A DNA stretch of 64,000 nt from Streptomyces sp. GSL17-111 (GTDB taxonomy: Bacteria > Actinomycetota > Actinomycetes > Streptomycetales > Streptomycetaceae), in contig NZ_JBAJNS010000001.1 in the NCBI RefSeq assembly GCF_037911585.1, positions 2,417,001 through 2,481,000 of the forward strand, written 5' to 3'. Positions 18,267-27,912 of this stretch are shown here, piece by piece; position 1 is the first letter of the stretch, and every line of letters starts with the position of its first letter. Below the pieces are notes generated by a model. That model worked only from the letters and a program-made list of their open reading frames with translations, did not search any database and had not been told where the DNA came from. Made by a program: the position numbers and the translations under genes.

Positions 18267-18922
18267 TGGTGCTTCACCCCCTCGGTGGACTCGCCGGGAG
18301 CCGTCGTGGCGTCCGGCGAGGCGCCGGCGGAGGCGGGCTCGTCCGGTCCGAAGGTGTCCGCCGACGACTGCGGGATGCCCGTGTCGTGGATCTCCTGCTG
18401 GAGGGTGCCGGGCGCGGCCTCGGTGACCAGGCCCCGGTAGTAGTCCTTCTCCGTCATGCCGGGGAAGATCGCGTGCGGCGAGTCGACCATGCCCTCCGTC
18501 AGCCCGACGAGCAGCTCCTCCTTGGTGTAGATGAGCGACTCACGGGTGCGGTCGGCGAGTTCGTACTCGTTCGTCATGGTGAGCGCCCGCGTCGGGCACG
18601 CCTCCACGCACAGCCCGCACAGGATGCAGCGCAGGTAGTTGATCTGGTAGACGCGGCCGTAGCGCTCACCGGGCGAGTAGCGCTCCTCCTCGGTGTTGTC
18701 CGCGCCCTCCACGTAGATCGCGTCCGCCGGACAGGCCCAGGCGCACAGCTCGCAGCCGATGCACTTCTCCAGCCCGTCGGGGTGGCGGTTGAGCTGGTGG
18801 CGGCCGTGGAAGCGGGGCGCGGTGGGCTTCTTGTACTCCGGGTACTGCTCGGTGAGCCGCTTCTTGAACATGGCCTTGAAGGTCACGCCGAAGCCGGCCA
18901 CGGGGCCCAGGGGGTTAGGCAT
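18263..18922 (-). CDS. nuoI: NADH-quinone oxidoreductase subunit I
   Basis: 219 aa, holding the two [4Fe-4S] clusters N6a and N6b of the peripheral arm. The eight Cys are in [18 protein letters not shown] and [20 protein letters not shown]-terminal extension of ~50 residues rich in Ala/Pro/Ser is usual for Streptomyces. The start overlaps the nuoH stop by 8 nt. Confidence 0.97.
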   Translation of the reverse strand: MPNPLGPVAGFGVTFKAMFKKRLTEQYPEYKKPTAPRFHGRHQLNRHPDGLEKCIGCELCAWACPADAIYVEGADNTEEERYSPGERYGRVYQINYLRCILCGLCVEACPTRALTMTNEYELADRTRESLIYTKEELLVGLTEGMVDSPHAIFPGMTEKDYYRGLVTEAAPGTLQQEIHDTGIPQSSADTFGPDEPASAGASPDATTAPGESTEGVKHQ

Positions 18923-20348
18923 CGTCGGACTCCTTGCTCTCGCTGTCGGCCCCGCCCGCCTCCGGCGCGCCCGCTCCGACGGAGGCGGTCTCCCGCTCCC
19001 AGCGCGAGGGGCGTCGCGGGACGGGTGGCAGGGACTGGCCGGGCAGCGGCGGCACCGGGTAGCCGCCGGCCATGGGATCGAAATCGGACCGCTGCTTGGC
19101 CGCCTCGCGGGCCGCCACCGCCTCCGCCTCGCGGGCGCCCCGATCGCGGAAGACGTCCACCACGAACGACACGAGCAGCAGCGCGATGATGCCGCCGGAG
19201 ACCCACAGGACGATCTCGCCGAAGTCGTAGCCCTCGTTGCGCAGGGCCCGGACGGTGGCCACGAGCATCAGCCACACCAGCGAGACCGGGATGAGGACCT
19301 TCCAGCCCAGCTTCATGAACTGGTCGTAGCGGACGCGGGGCAGCGTGCCGCGCAGCCAGACGAAGCAGAACATCAGCGCCAGCAGCTTGACGGAGAACCA
19401 CAGCATCGGCCACCAGCCGTGGTTGGCGCCCTCCCACACGGTGGAGATCGGCGCCGGGGCCCGCCAGCCGCCCAGGAACAGGGTGACGGCCAGCGCCGAG
19501 ACGGTGACCATGTGGATGTACTCGGAGAGCATGAACAGCGCGAACTTGATCGACGAGTACTCGGTGCTGAAGCCCGCCACCAGGTCGCCCTCGGACTCCG
19601 GCATGTCGAACGGGTGCCGGTGCGCCTCGCCCACCATGGACACGGCGTAGATGACGAACGACACCGGCAGCAGCACCGCGAACCAGGTGTCGGCCTGCGC
19701 CCCGACGATCGTCGACGTCGACATCGACCCGGAGTAGAGGAAGACGGCGGCGAAGCTGAGGCCCATCGCGACCTCGTAGCTGATGATCTGCGCCGTGGCG
19801 CGCACGCCGCCGAGCAGCGGGTACGTCGAGCCGGACGACCAGCCCGCGAGCACGGTGCCGTAGGCGGCGATGGAGGCGGTGGCGAGGATGAAGAGGATGG
19901 CGACGGGCAGGTCCGTCAGCTGCATCGTCGTCCGGGTGCCGAAGATCGACACCTCGTTCCCGGCCGGACCGAAGGGGATCACCGCGAACGCCATGAACGC
20001 GGGGATCGTGGCGAGGACGGGGGCGAGGACGTAGACGAACTTGTCCGCCCCCTTGACGATCACGTCCTCCTTCAGCATGAGCTTCACGCCGTCGGCGAGC
20101 GACTGGAGCATGCCCCACGGGCCGTGCCGGTTCGGCCCGATGCGCCGCTGCATCCAGGCGATGACCTTGCGCTCCATGACGATGGAGATCAGCACCGTCA
20201 GCATGAGGAACGCGAAGCAGAACACCGCCTTGAGCGCGATCAGCCACAGCGGGTCCTGCCCGAACATCGACAGGTCCTCGACGGCCAGCACGGACGGGCT
20301 GCTCGCGCCCGTCCGCTCCGGCAGGACGGCGGCCACGACTGCGGTCAC
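18915..20348 (-). CDS. nuoH: NADH-quinone oxidoreductase subunit H
   Basis: 477 aa quinone-site membrane subunit. It carries [37 protein letters not shown], which lines the quinone chamber with NuoB and NuoD, and [28 protein letters not shown]. The C-terminal ~90 residues are hydrophilic and variable. The GTG start at 20348 overlaps the nuoG stop (GTGA). An internal Met about 27 codons on (MFGQDPLWL) is also possible. Confidence 0.96.
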   Translation of the reverse strand: MTAVVAAVLPERTGASSPSVLAVEDLSMFGQDPLWLIALKAVFCFAFLMLTVLISIVMERKVIAWMQRRIGPNRHGPWGMLQSLADGVKLMLKEDVIVKGADKFVYVLAPVLATIPAFMAFAVIPFGPAGNEVSIFGTRTTMQLTDLPVAILFILATASIAAYGTVLAGWSSGSTYPLLGGVRATAQIISYEVAMGLSFAAVFLYSGSMSTSTIVGAQADTWFAVLLPVSFVIYAVSMVGEAHRHPFDMPESEGDLVAGFSTEYSSIKFALFMLSEYIHMVTVSALAVTLFLGGWRAPAPISTVWEGANHGWWPMLWFSVKLLALMFCFVWLRGTLPRVRYDQFMKLGWKVLIPVSLVWLMLVATVRALRNEGYDFGEIVLWVSGGIIALLLVSFVVDVFRDRGAREAEAVAAREAAKQRSDFDPMAGGYPVPPLPGQSLPPVPRRPSRWERETASVGAGAPEAGGADSESKESDDA

Positions 20349-22858
20349 GACTGCACCTCCGGTGCCTCGGTGGGGGCGGCGCCCTCGGCCGCGGCGATCT
20401 GCACCAGCTCACCGGGCAGCGCCCCGGTGTCCCGGGCGAGCCCGCCGCCGGTGGAGTTGAGCGGGAGCCACACGACCCGGTCCGGCATCGGCGTGACCGC
20501 GACCGGCAGCGTCACCGTCCCGATCGGCCCGGTGACGGCGAGCAGGTCGCCGTCGGCGACCCCGGCCTCCCGCGCGGTGGCGGCGGAGAGCCGGGCCGGC
20601 GCCGGGTGCCGGGTGCCGGCCAGCGCCTCGTCGCCCTCCTGCATCCGGCCCTGGTCGAGCAGCATCCGGTGCCCGGCGAGCACGGCCTCCCCGGCCGCCG
20701 CGGCGGGCAGCGGGCTGCCGGACGCGGCGGGGTCGGCGGCCCGGTCGCCCTCCCAGGCGCCGAGCCGGTCCAGTTCCGCGCGCGCGGTGCGGACGTCCGG
20801 CAGGCCCAGGTGGACGTCGAGGGCGTCGGCCAGCATCGTCAGCGCCCGGGCGTCGGGGAAGACGAAGCGGCGCGTCATCTGGTCCGGCTTGATCGCGGCC
20901 TCGAACGGACGCGTCCGGCCCTCCCAGTTCAGGAACGCCCCGGACTTCTCCGCGACGGCGGAGACCGGCAGGACGACGTCCGCCCGGTCCGTGACGTCGC
21001 TGGGCCGCTGCTCCAGGCTGACCAGGAAGCCGACCGCGTCCAGCGCCTCGACCGCGCGGGCCGGGTCCGGCAGGTCGGTGACCTCCACGCCGCCGACCAC
21101 CAGCGCGGCCAGCTCGCCGTTGGCGGCGGCCTCGACGATCTGCCCGGTGTCGCGGCCGACGGCGCGGGGCAGTTCGGCGACGCCCCACACGGCGGCCGTC
21201 TCCTCCCGGGCGCGCGGGTCCGTCGCCGGACGGCCGCCGGGCAGCAGCCCCGGCAGGGCCCCGACCTCGACCGCACCGCGCTCACCCGCCCGGCGCGGAA
21301 TCCACGCCAACCGGGCGCCCGTGGCCGTCGCGGTCCGCACGACGGCGGTCAGCGCACCGGGCACGGCCGCCAGCCGCTCGCCCACGAGGATGACGGCGCC
21401 CTCCGCGCGCAGCGCCTCGGCCGCGCGCTGCCCCGTCTCGTCCAGGCCGACGCCGCCCGCCAGCGCGTCCAGCCACTCCGTCTCGGTGCCCGGAGCGGCG
21501 GGCAGCAGCGTGCCGCCGGCCTTCGTCAGGCCCCGCGTCGCGTGCGAGGCGACGGCGTAGAGGCGCTGGCCCTTCGTGCGGTGCGCCTTGCGCAGCCGCA
21601 GGAAGACGCCGGGCGCCTCCTCCTCCGCCTCCAGCCCGACCAGCAGCACGGCGGGTGCGGCCTCCAGGCCCCGGTGGGTGACGCCCGCGCCCTCCAGGCT
21701 CACCCCGCGCCCGGCCACCCGGGCGGCCAGGAACTCGGCCTCCTCGGCGCTGTGGACGCGGGCCCGGAAGTCGACGTCGTTCGTGCCGAGGGCGACGCGG
21801 GCGAACTTGGCGTAGGCGTAGGCGTCCTCCACCGTGAGCCGGCCGCCGGTCAGCACGCCGGCCCGGCCGCGCGCCCCGGCGAGCCCCTCGGCCGCCGCCC
21901 GGAGCGCGGCGGGCCAGTCCGTCGGCTCCAGCTCACCGGTCTCGGCGTTGCGCACCAGCGGGTGGGTGAGGCGGTCCGGGCGCTGGGCGTAGCGGAACGC
22001 GAAGCGGCCCTTGTCGCACATCCACTCCTCGTTGACCTCCGGGTCGTCCTGGGCCAGACGGCGCATGACCTTGCCGCGCCGGTGGTCGGTGCGCGTCGCG
22101 CAGCCGCCCGCGCAGTGCTCGCACACGCTGGGCGAGGAGATGAGGTCGAACGGGCGGGAGCGGAACCGGTAGGCGGCCGACGTCAGCGCGCCCACCGGGC
22201 AGATCTGGATGGTGTTGCCGGAGAAGTACGACTGGAAGGGGTCGCCCTCGCCGGTGCCGACCTGCTGGAGGGCGCCGCGCTCCAGCAGCTCGATCATCGG
22301 GTCGCCGGCGATCTGGTTCGAGAAGCGGGTGCAGCGGGCGCACAGCACGCAGCGTTCCCGGTCCAGCAGCACCTGTGTGGAGATCGGCACCGGCTTCTCG
22401 AAGGTGCGCTTGCGGCCCTCGAACCGGCTCTCGGCGCTGCCGGTGGACATCGCCTGGTTCTGCAGCGGGCACTCGCCGCCCTTGTCGCAGACCGGGCAGT
22501 CCAGCGGGTGGTTGATGAGCAGCAGCTCCATCACCCCGCGCTGCGCCTTCTCCGCGACGGGCGAGGTCAGCTGCGTGGCGACGACCATGCCGTCGGTGCA
22601 GGTGATGGTGCACGAGGCCATCGGCTTGCGCTGGCCCTCCACCTCGACGATGCACTGGCGGCAGGCGCCCGCCGGGTCGAGCAGGGGGTGGTCGCAGAAG
22701 CGCGGGATCTCGATGCCCAGCAGTTCGGCGGCCCGGATGACCAGGGTGCCCTTCGGCACGCTGATCTCGGCACCGTCGATCGTCAGGCTCACCATCTCCT
22801 CCGGCGGGCGCTCGGCCTCGCCGCCCCCGGAGGTCTTGGCGTCGGTGGTCACGGTCAC
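20345..22858 (-). CDS. nuoG: NADH-quinone oxidoreductase subunit G
   Basis: 837 aa iron-sulfur subunit. Order of sites: [2Fe-2S] N1b in [21 protein letters not shown]; His/Cys-ligated [4Fe-4S] N5 in [18 protein letters not shown]4-type Cys in [12 protein letters not shown] ... CPVGAL; an extra [4Fe-4S] N7-type set [13 protein letters not shown]; then a molybdopterin-oxidoreductase-like fold and a C-terminal MopB_CT-like domain. I chose GTG 22858 because it overlaps the nuoF stop (GTGA) and starts just before the 2Fe-2S domain; the open frame runs further upstream inside nuoF. Confidence 0.95.
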   Translation of the reverse strand: MTVTTDAKTSGGGEAERPPEEMVSLTIDGAEISVPKGTLVIRAAELLGIEIPRFCDHPLLDPAGACRQCIVEVEGQRKPMASCTITCTDGMVVATQLTSPVAEKAQRGVMELLLINHPLDCPVCDKGGECPLQNQAMSTGSAESRFEGRKRTFEKPVPISTQVLLDRERCVLCARCTRFSNQIAGDPMIELLERGALQQVGTGEGDPFQSYFSGNTIQICPVGALTSAAYRFRSRPFDLISSPSVCEHCAGGCATRTDHRRGKVMRRLAQDDPEVNEEWMCDKGRFAFRYAQRPDRLTHPLVRNAETGELEPTDWPAALRAAAEGLAGARGRAGVLTGGRLTVEDAYAYAKFARVALGTNDVDFRARVHSAEEAEFLAARVAGRGVSLEGAGVTHRGLEAAPAVLLVGLEAEEEAPGVFLRLRKAHRTKGQRLYAVASHATRGLTKAGGTLLPAAPGTETEWLDALAGGVGLDETGQRAAEALRAEGAVILVGERLAAVPGALTAVVRTATATGARLAWIPRRAGERGAVEVGALPGLLPGGRPATDPRAREETAAVWGVAELPRAVGRDTGQIVEAAANGELAALVVGGVEVTDLPDPARAVEALDAVGFLVSLEQRPSDVTDRADVVLPVSAVAEKSGAFLNWEGRTRPFEAAIKPDQMTRRFVFPDARALTMLADALDVHLGLPDVRTARAELDRLGAWEGDRAADPAASGSPLPAAAAGEAVLAGHRMLLDQGRMQEGDEALAGTRHPAPARLSAATAREAGVADGDLLAVTGPIGTVTLPVAVTPMPDRVVWLPLNSTGGGLARDTGALPGELVQIAAAEGAAPTEAPEVQS

Positions 22859-24219
22859 GCGTTCACCTCCAGGTGTGCGTTGTCGTCGTCGCCGTCGGCA
22901 CCCGTGCCGTCGGCCCACACCGTGGACCGGGCGGGGTCGAAGGGGCAGCCGCGGCCGGTGATGTGCTGCTCGTACTCCTCGCGGAAGAACTGCAGGGAGG
23001 AGAAGATCGGGCTGGCCGCGCCGTCGCCGAGGGCGCAGAAGGACTTGCCGTTGATGTTGTCGGCGATGTCCGCGATCTTGTCGAGGTCGGCCATGTCGGC
23101 CTTGCCCGCCTCGATGTCGCGCATCAGCTGGACCAGCCAGTACGTGCCCTCGCGGCAGGGTGTGCACTTGCCGCAGGACTCGTGCGCGTAGAACTCCGTC
23201 CAGCGGGTGACGGCGCGCACGACGCACGTCGTCTCGTCGAAGCACTGGAGCGCCTTGGTGCCGAGCATGGAACCCGCCGCGCCGACGCCCTCGTAGTCGA
23301 GCGGCACGTCCAGGTGCTCGTCGGTCAGCAGCGGCGTCGACGAACCGCCCGGCGTCCAGAACTTCAGCCGGTGGCCCGGGCGCATGCCGCCGCTCAGGTC
23401 GAGCAGCTGGCGCAGGGTGACGCCCAGCGGCGCCTCGTACTGCCCGGGGTTCGCGACGTGGCCGGAGAGCGAGTACAGCGTGAAGCCCGGGGACTTCTCG
23501 CTGCCCATCGAGCGGAACCACTCCTTGCCCTTGGCGAGGATCGCGGGAACCGAGGCGATGGACTCGACGTTGTTCACCACGGTGGGGCAGGCGTACAGGC
23601 CCGCCACGGCCGGGAAGGGCGGCCGCAGCCGGGGCTGGCCCCGGCGTCCCTCCAGGGAGTCCAGCAGCGCCGTCTCCTCACCGCAGATGTAGGCGCCGGC
23701 GCCCGCGTGCACGGTGAGTTCGAGGTCCTTGCCGGGCCCGAGCGCGTCCTTGCCGAGGTATCCGGCGGCGTACGCCTCCGCGACGGCGTGGTGCAACCGC
23801 CGCAGCACGGGCACCACTTCACCGCGCAGGTAGATGAACGCGTGGTGCGAGCGGATCGCGTGGCAGGCGATCACGATGCCCTCGATGAGGGAGTGCGGGT
23901 TGGCGAAGAGCAGCGGGATGTCCTTGCAGGTGCCCGGCTCCGACTCGTCGGCGTTGACGACGAGGTAGTGCGGCTTGCCGTCGCCCTGCGGGATGAACTG
24001 CCACTTCATGCCGGTGGGGAAGCCCGCGCCGCCCCGGCCGCGCAGCCCCGCGTCCTTGACGTAGGCGATCAGCTCGTCCGGGTCCATGGCCAGGGCCTTG
24101 CGCAGTCCCTGGTAGCCGTCGTGCCGCCGGTAGGTGTCCAGCGTCCAGGACTCCGGCTCGTCCCAGAAGGCGGACAGGACGGGCGAGAGCAGCTTCTCGG
24201 CGGATTCCGTGGTCGTCAT
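22855..24219 (-). CDS. nuoF: NADH-quinone oxidoreductase subunit F
   Basis: 454 aa NADH- and FMN-binding subunit, the entry point of electrons. The nucleotide/FMN region is [17 protein letters not shown] with [16 protein letters not shown] and [25 protein letters not shown]. The N3 [4Fe-4S] cluster is in [12 protein letters not shown] with a later Cys in [10 protein letters not shown]. It overlaps nuoE and nuoG by 4 nt each. Confidence 0.97.
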   Translation of the reverse strand: MTTTESAEKLLSPVLSAFWDEPESWTLDTYRRHDGYQGLRKALAMDPDELIAYVKDAGLRGRGGAGFPTGMKWQFIPQGDGKPHYLVVNADESEPGTCKDIPLLFANPHSLIEGIVIACHAIRSHHAFIYLRGEVVPVLRRLHHAVAEAYAAGYLGKDALGPGKDLELTVHAGAGAYICGEETALLDSLEGRRGQPRLRPPFPAVAGLYACPTVVNNVESIASVPAILAKGKEWFRSMGSEKSPGFTLYSLSGHVANPGQYEAPLGVTLRQLLDLSGGMRPGHRLKFWTPGGSSTPLLTDEHLDVPLDYEGVGAAGSMLGTKALQCFDETTCVVRAVTRWTEFYAHESCGKCTPCREGTYWLVQLMRDIEAGKADMADLDKIADIADNINGKSFCALGDGAASPIFSSLQFFREEYEQHITGRGCPFDPARSTVWADGTGADGDDDNAHLEVNA

Positions 24220-25106
24220 CGCCCCTCCTCGCGCTGGTCGTCACGCCGGTCGTCGGGTGCGCCCGCCGGGTCCGGCCGGCCCGGGACGGGACCGGTGGGG
24301 TGGGCCGGGTCGGAGGCGGCCGTCCGCTCGGGCGCGTCGTGCGAGCTGGGGTGGGTGCCGCCGGGACCGGCGGCGCTCTTCGGCGGTGCCGGCTCGGCGC
24401 GCGGTCCGACGACGCGGCCCGCGGGCGTCTCGCCCTTCGCCAGCCGGAGTCCGGCCAGTGAGGCGGGGCCCGCGCCGCCGGTGGCCTCCGTGGCGCCGGG
24501 GCGCTCGTCCGGGAAGCCGGCCAGGATGCGGGACGTCTGCTTGAAGGTGCACAGCGGCGCACCCCGCGTCGGCCGCACCTCGGCACCGGCCCGCAGCTCG
24601 TCGACGAGGCGCTTGGCGGACTCGACGGTCTGGTTGTCGAAGAACTCCCAGTTCACCATCAGCACCGGCGCGAAGTCGCAGGCGGCGTTGCACTCGATGT
24701 GTTCGAGCGTGACGGCGCCGTCCTCCGTCGTCTCCCCGTTGCCGACGCCCAGGTGGTCCTGGAGAGCGGCGAAGATGGCGTCACCGCCGAGGACGGCGCA
24801 CAGGGTGTTGGTGCACACGCCGACCTGGTACTCCCCGCCCGGCCTGCGCCGGTACATGGAGTAGAACGTCGCGACGGCGGTGACCTCGGCGGTGGTCAGG
24901 CCGAGCGTCTCGGCGCAGAACCGCATCCCCGTCCGGGTCACGTGGCCTTCCTCGGACTGCACCAGGTGCAGCAGCGGCAGCAGCGCGCTGCGGCTGTCCG
25001 GATACCGTCCGACGATCTCCTCGGCGTCGGCGGCGAGCCGGGCGCGCACGTCGGCGGGGTAGTCCGGGGCGGGCAACTGCGGCATGCCCAGGCTGACGTC
25101 GCTCAC
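24216..25106 (-). CDS. nuoE: NADH-quinone oxidoreductase subunit E
   Basis: 296 aa. The thioredoxin-like [2Fe-2S] core spans about residues 20-185 with ligands in CTNTLCAVLGG and HIECNAACDFAPVLM. The remaining ~110 residues are a low-complexity Gly/Pro/Ala tail seen in other Streptomyces NuoE. GTG 25106 overlaps, as GTGA, the stop of the short nuoD remnant rather than of an intact nuoD, so the original coupling signal has survived the loss of nuoD here. Confidence 0.95.
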   Translation of the reverse strand: MSDVSLGMPQLPAPDYPADVRARLAADAEEIVGRYPDSRSALLPLLHLVQSEEGHVTRTGMRFCAETLGLTTAEVTAVATFYSMYRRRPGGEYQVGVCTNTLCAVLGGDAIFAALQDHLGVGNGETTEDGAVTLEHIECNAACDFAPVLMVNWEFFDNQTVESAKRLVDELRAGAEVRPTRGAPLCTFKQTSRILAGFPDERPGATEATGGAGPASLAGLRLAKGETPAGRVVGPRAEPAPPKSAAGPGGTHPSSHDAPERTAASDPAHPTGPVPGRPDPAGAPDDRRDDQREEGR

Positions 25107-25150
25107 CGGTCGACACCTCCCATCTCAGTGGCCTGCGGAATGTTGCTCAT
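25103..25150 (-). pseudogene. nuoD: nuoD deletion scar: 15-codon remnant in the original operon slot
   Basis: Between nuoC and nuoE, where nuoD normally sits, there is only a tiny in-frame frame from ATG 25150 to TGA 25103: [15 protein letters not shown]. It starts like NuoD (MS..., at the TGATG junction with the nuoC stop) and ends with GGVDR, the exact C-terminus of the intact NuoD encoded at 27.9-29.2 kb (PVLGGVDR). It looks like an internal in-frame deletion that removed almost the whole gene but kept both junctions and the GTGA coupling to nuoE. It may still be translated as a coupling mini-ORF. Confidence 0.82.
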
Positions 25151-25884
25151 CAGCTGTACGACCTCCGCTGGTCGGGCGCCGGGATCTGGGCGCCCTTGTA
25201 CTCGACGGGAATGCCACCGAGGGGGTAGTCCTTGCGCTGCGGGTGGCCCTGCCAGTCGTCCGGCATCATGATCCGCGTCAGCGCGGGGTGGCCGTCGAAG
25301 ACGATGCCGAAGAAGTCGTAGGTCTCGCGCTCGTGCCAGTCGTTCGTCGGGTAGATCTCCACGACGGACGGCACGTGGGGGTCGCCGTCCGGCACGCTGA
25401 CCTCCAGCCGCACGACCCGGCTGGCGTGCGTGAGCGAGCGCAGGTGGTAGACGGCGTGCAGCTCGCGGCCCTGGTCCCCCGGGTAGTGCACCCCGCTGAC
25501 GCCGCTGCACTGCTCGAACCGCAGCGCCGGGTCGTCACGCAGGATGCGGCAGACCTCCTTGAGGTACTCGCGCTCGATGTGGAAGGTCAGTTCGTCCCGG
25601 TCGACGACGGTCTTGGTGATGACGTTCGACGGCACGAGGCCCTGCTCGTCCAGGGCGCCCTCGAGCTCGTCGGCGATCTCGTCGAAGTAGGAGCCGTAGG
25701 GGCGGGTGGCCGCGCCGGGCAGCCGCACGGTGCGCACCAGGCCGCCGTAACCGGAGGTGTCGCCCCCGGCGCTGGGCCCGAACATGCCGCGCCGGACGCC
25801 GATGACGTCACCGGCGTCGGTGCGGGCGGCGGGTACGGAGGCGCCGTTGGCGCCGGCGTCCTCGGGGTGCTGGTCGTCGGTCAC
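25150..25884 (-). CDS. nuoC: NADH-quinone oxidoreductase subunit C
   Basis: 244 aa peripheral-arm subunit. Core signature [40 protein letters not shown] is the highly conserved NuoC (30-kDa) block. The N-terminal ~60 residues are variable. The stop is at 25150 after DQRRSYS. A diverged copy of this gene end is found upstream of the relocated nuoD. It overlaps nuoB by 4 nt. Confidence 0.97.
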   Translation of the reverse strand: MTDDQHPEDAGANGASVPAARTDAGDVIGVRRGMFGPSAGGDTSGYGGLVRTVRLPGAATRPYGSYFDEIADELEGALDEQGLVPSNVITKTVVDRDELTFHIEREYLKEVCRILRDDPALRFEQCSGVSGVHYPGDQGRELHAVYHLRSLTHASRVVRLEVSVPDGDPHVPSVVEIYPTNDWHERETYDFFGIVFDGHPALTRIMMPDDWQGHPQRKDYPLGGIPVEYKGAQIPAPDQRRSYS

Positions 25885-26435
25885 CGCAGGAGACCCTTCA
25901 TCTCGATCGTCGGGAGCGCCTTGAGAGCTGCTTCCTCCGCCTCACGGGCCGCCTGCTCGCGGTTGACGCCGAGCTTCTCGTCCCGGATCTTCTCGTGCAG
26001 CTTGAGGATGGCGTCCATCAGCATCTCGGGGCGCGGCGGGCAGCCGGGCAGGTAGATGTCGACCGGCACGATGTGGTCGACGCCCTGCACGATGGCGTAG
26101 TTGTTGAACATCCCGCCCGAAGAGGCGCACACGCCCATCGAGATGACCCACTTGGGGTTCGGCATCTGGTCGTAGACGTGCCGCAGGACGGGGGCCATCT
26201 TCTGACTCACCCGGCCGGCGACGATCATGAGGTCCGCCTGGCGCGGCGAGGCGCGGAAGACCTCCATGCCGAAGCGGGCCAGGTCGTACCGGCCGGCGCC
26301 CGCGGTCATCATCTCGAACGCGCAGCAGGCGAGCCCGAACGTCGCCGGAAACACCGAGGACTTGCGGGCGAGCCCCGCTGCCTTCTCGACGGTGCTGAGC
26401 AGGAAGCCGCTCGGCAGCTTCTCCTCGATTCCCAT
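25881..26435 (-). CDS. nuoB: NADH-quinone oxidoreductase subunit B
   Basis: 184 aa subunit binding cluster N2, the last electron donor to quinone. Tandem Cys in [11 protein letters not shown] and further Cys in [12 protein letters not shown] and LPGCPPRPE are all present. It contacts NuoD and NuoH at the quinone pocket, so NuoD must be supplied in equal amount from its separate gene. It overlaps nuoC by 4 nt. Confidence 0.98.
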   Translation of the reverse strand: MGIEEKLPSGFLLSTVEKAAGLARKSSVFPATFGLACCAFEMMTAGAGRYDLARFGMEVFRASPRQADLMIVAGRVSQKMAPVLRHVYDQMPNPKWVISMGVCASSGGMFNNYAIVQGVDHIVPVDIYLPGCPPRPEMLMDAILKLHEKIRDEKLGVNREQAAREAEEAALKALPTIEMKGLLR

Positions 26436-26479
26436 ACCGATCCCCTATCCGTTGTCCGCCGGCCCGAGATGTGTGCTGG

Positions 26480-26839
26480 TCAGTCCCACTCCAGACCTCC
26501 CCGGCGCCAGTCGTAGGCGTAGGCGACGCCGATGAGGCCGACGAAGATCAGCATCTGGACGAGGCCGAACATCCCGAGGGCGTCGAAGTGGACGGCCCAG
26601 GGGTAGAGGAAGACGATCTCGACGTCGAAGACGATGAAGAGCATCGCGGTGATGTAGTACTTCACCGGGAAGCGCCCGCCGGTGGCCGGCATGGGAGTGG
26701 GCTCGATGCCGCACTCGTACGCCTCCAGCTTGGCGCGGTTGTAGCGCTTGGGTCCGATGATCGAGGCCATCACCACGGAGAACACCGCGAAGGCCGCGCC
26801 TAGGGCTCCGAGCACGAGGATGGGCACGTAGGCGTTCAC
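26480..26839 (-). CDS. nuoA: NADH-quinone oxidoreductase subunit A
   Basis: 119 aa with three membrane helices; conserved YECGIEP and FPVKYYITAMLFIVFDVEIVFLYPWAV. It is the first gene of the nuoA-N operon. The leader between the predicted -10 and the start is about 120 nt. Confidence 0.97.
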   Translation of the reverse strand: MNAYVPILVLGALGAAFAVFSVVMASIIGPKRYNRAKLEAYECGIEPTPMPATGGRFPVKYYITAMLFIVFDVEIVFLYPWAVHFDALGMFGLVQMLIFVGLIGVAYAYDWRRGGLEWD

Positions 26840-26920
26840 CGCACCTCGCTCCTTCCAGTCGCCGATGACTAGCTGGGGTCCGCTGCGGGCCCGCTCCCCA
26901 CCCCGAGGGGTTGCAGAGAT

Positions 26921-26996
26921 CGTGCAATTGTGAGGCAGTTCACAAGCCCGAGTGGGTGCATCCTATGCCTCTGCCTCTGTGACATGCGACACGGGG
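26921..26996 (-). promoter_or_regulatory. nuoA promoter with Rex-type operator
   Basis: On the minus strand a -10-like TAGGAT (26960-26965) is followed by TTGTGAACTGCCTCACAA (26928-26945). This matches the Rex operator consensus TTGTGAA-N4-TTCACAA with one mismatch. Rex is the NADH/NAD+ sensing repressor known to control nuo in S. coelicolor. A site placed over or just after the start point fits repression at low NADH/NAD+. The whole 76-bp block recurs with 6 differences upstream of nuoD (29293-29368). Confidence 0.75.
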
Positions 26997-27134
26997 TACA
27001 GGACTGACTTTGTGATCTTCAACACCCGGTGATCGATCAGCGGTTGGACCCACGGTCCGTGTTCGCACGCGAAGCCCGTGAACGGTCACTGCAGGTAATT
27101 TTTGCAGGCTTCGCCGCAGGTTGAAAGAGTTTGA

Positions 27135-27191
27135 GCTAGCAAAACATGTGCCGTCCATGCAAATTCGCAATGGACAGCGTCCCGTGCTAGC
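27135..27191 (-). promoter_or_regulatory. Upstream conserved block of the nuoA promoter (GCTAGC-flanked palindrome)
   Basis: GCTAGC at 27135-27140 and 27186-27191 flank GTCCAT-N11-ATGGAC (on the + strand, 27153-27175). The same arrangement, with identical spacing and 79% identity over 57 bp, sits upstream of nuoD at 29506-29562. The central 17 bp (27160-27176) are identical in both. It is probably a distal regulator site or a second promoter; the binding protein is not recognised. The rest of the 563-bp gap 26840-27402 holds the nuoA leader, AT-richer spacer DNA and the hairpin at 27288. Confidence 0.5.
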
Positions 27192-27287
27192 GACGCGGAC
27201 CCGACCGAGGCGCGAGAGACGGGCGGGGTGCCGTTCCGTGACGGCACGACTCCCTTGTGCACGCACGCACAACCCACCGCCCCGGAG

Positions 27288-27327
27288 ACTCATCGCGCCG
27301 CCCGGGGCGTCGGGCGGCGCGATGAGT
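27288..27327. terminator. Strong hairpin between nuoA promoter and VOC gene
   Basis: Perfect 17-bp stem, arms 27288-27304 and 27311-27327, with a 6-nt loop (GGGCGT). It sits between two outward-reading genes, so it is not an ordinary 3' terminator. It could stop antisense transcripts that read through from nuoD, insulate the nuoA promoter, or mark a junction left by the rearrangement that moved nuoD. Confidence 0.6.
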
Positions 27328-27402
27328 TTCCGGGGCGTCCGGCGTCAGTACCGGTGTGGGACCGCCACCGGCCGTCCCGGACCGTACGGAAGGAGAACAC
27401 CC

Positions 27403-27879
27403 ATGCCGCGCATCACCCCCAACCTGTGGTTCGACACCCAGGGCAAGGAGGCCGCCGAGTTCTACTGCTCGGTCTTCCCGAACTCCCGGATCACCGACGT
27501 CGCCTACTACGGCGAGGCCGGTCCGCGGCCGGCCGGCACCGTGCTCACCGTCGACTTCGAACTGGACGGCCAGCGGTACGTCGCCCTCAACGGCGGCCCC
27601 GAGTTCACCTTCGACGAGGCGATCTCGCTCTCGATCGACTGCGCCGACCAGGAAGAGGTCGACCACTACTGGACGAAGCTGTCCGAGGGCGGGGAGGAAG
27701 GGCCCTGCGGGTGGCTCAAGGACCGCTACGGGCTGTCCTGGCAGGTCGTACCGCGCCGGCTGGAGGAGCTGCTGGCCGACCCGGACCGCGCGCGGGCCGA
27801 CCGCGCGATGACGGCGATGCTGGGCATGAAGAAGCTCGACGTCGCCGCGCTGGAGGCCGCGGCCGACGGTACGGCCTGA
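27403..27879 (+). CDS. VOC superfamily protein (PhnB / 3-demethylubiquinone methyltransferase-like fold)
   Basis: 158 aa, ATG 27403 with AAGGAG 7 nt upstream. It has the PhnB-type VOC layout: PNLWFDTQGKEAAEFYCSVFPNSRI, then TVDFELDGQRYVALNGGPEFTFDEAISLSI and DRYGLSWQVVPRRLEELL. Despite the family name these are not methyltransferases; functions are mostly unknown. It lies between nuoD and nuoA, convergent to nuoD, in a spot where the ancestral operon order has been broken. Confidence 0.85.
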   Translation: MPRITPNLWFDTQGKEAAEFYCSVFPNSRITDVAYYGEAGPRPAGTVLTVDFELDGQRYVALNGGPEFTFDEAISLSIDCADQEEVDHYWTKLSEGGEEGPCGWLKDRYGLSWQVVPRRLEELLADPDRARADRAMTAMLGMKKLDVAALEAAADGTA

Positions 27880-27901
27880 ACCGGACGTCGGCCGCGGCCT
27901 C
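27853..27901. terminator. Bidirectional terminator between VOC gene and nuoD
   Basis: Perfect 16-bp inverted repeat, arms 27853-27868 and 27886-27901, spanning the VOC stop codon with a 17-nt loop. The two genes converge with only 33 bp between stops. This would make nuoD a monocistronic transcript separate from nuoA-N. Confidence 0.75.
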
Positions 27902-27912
27902 CCGGCGCGGGC

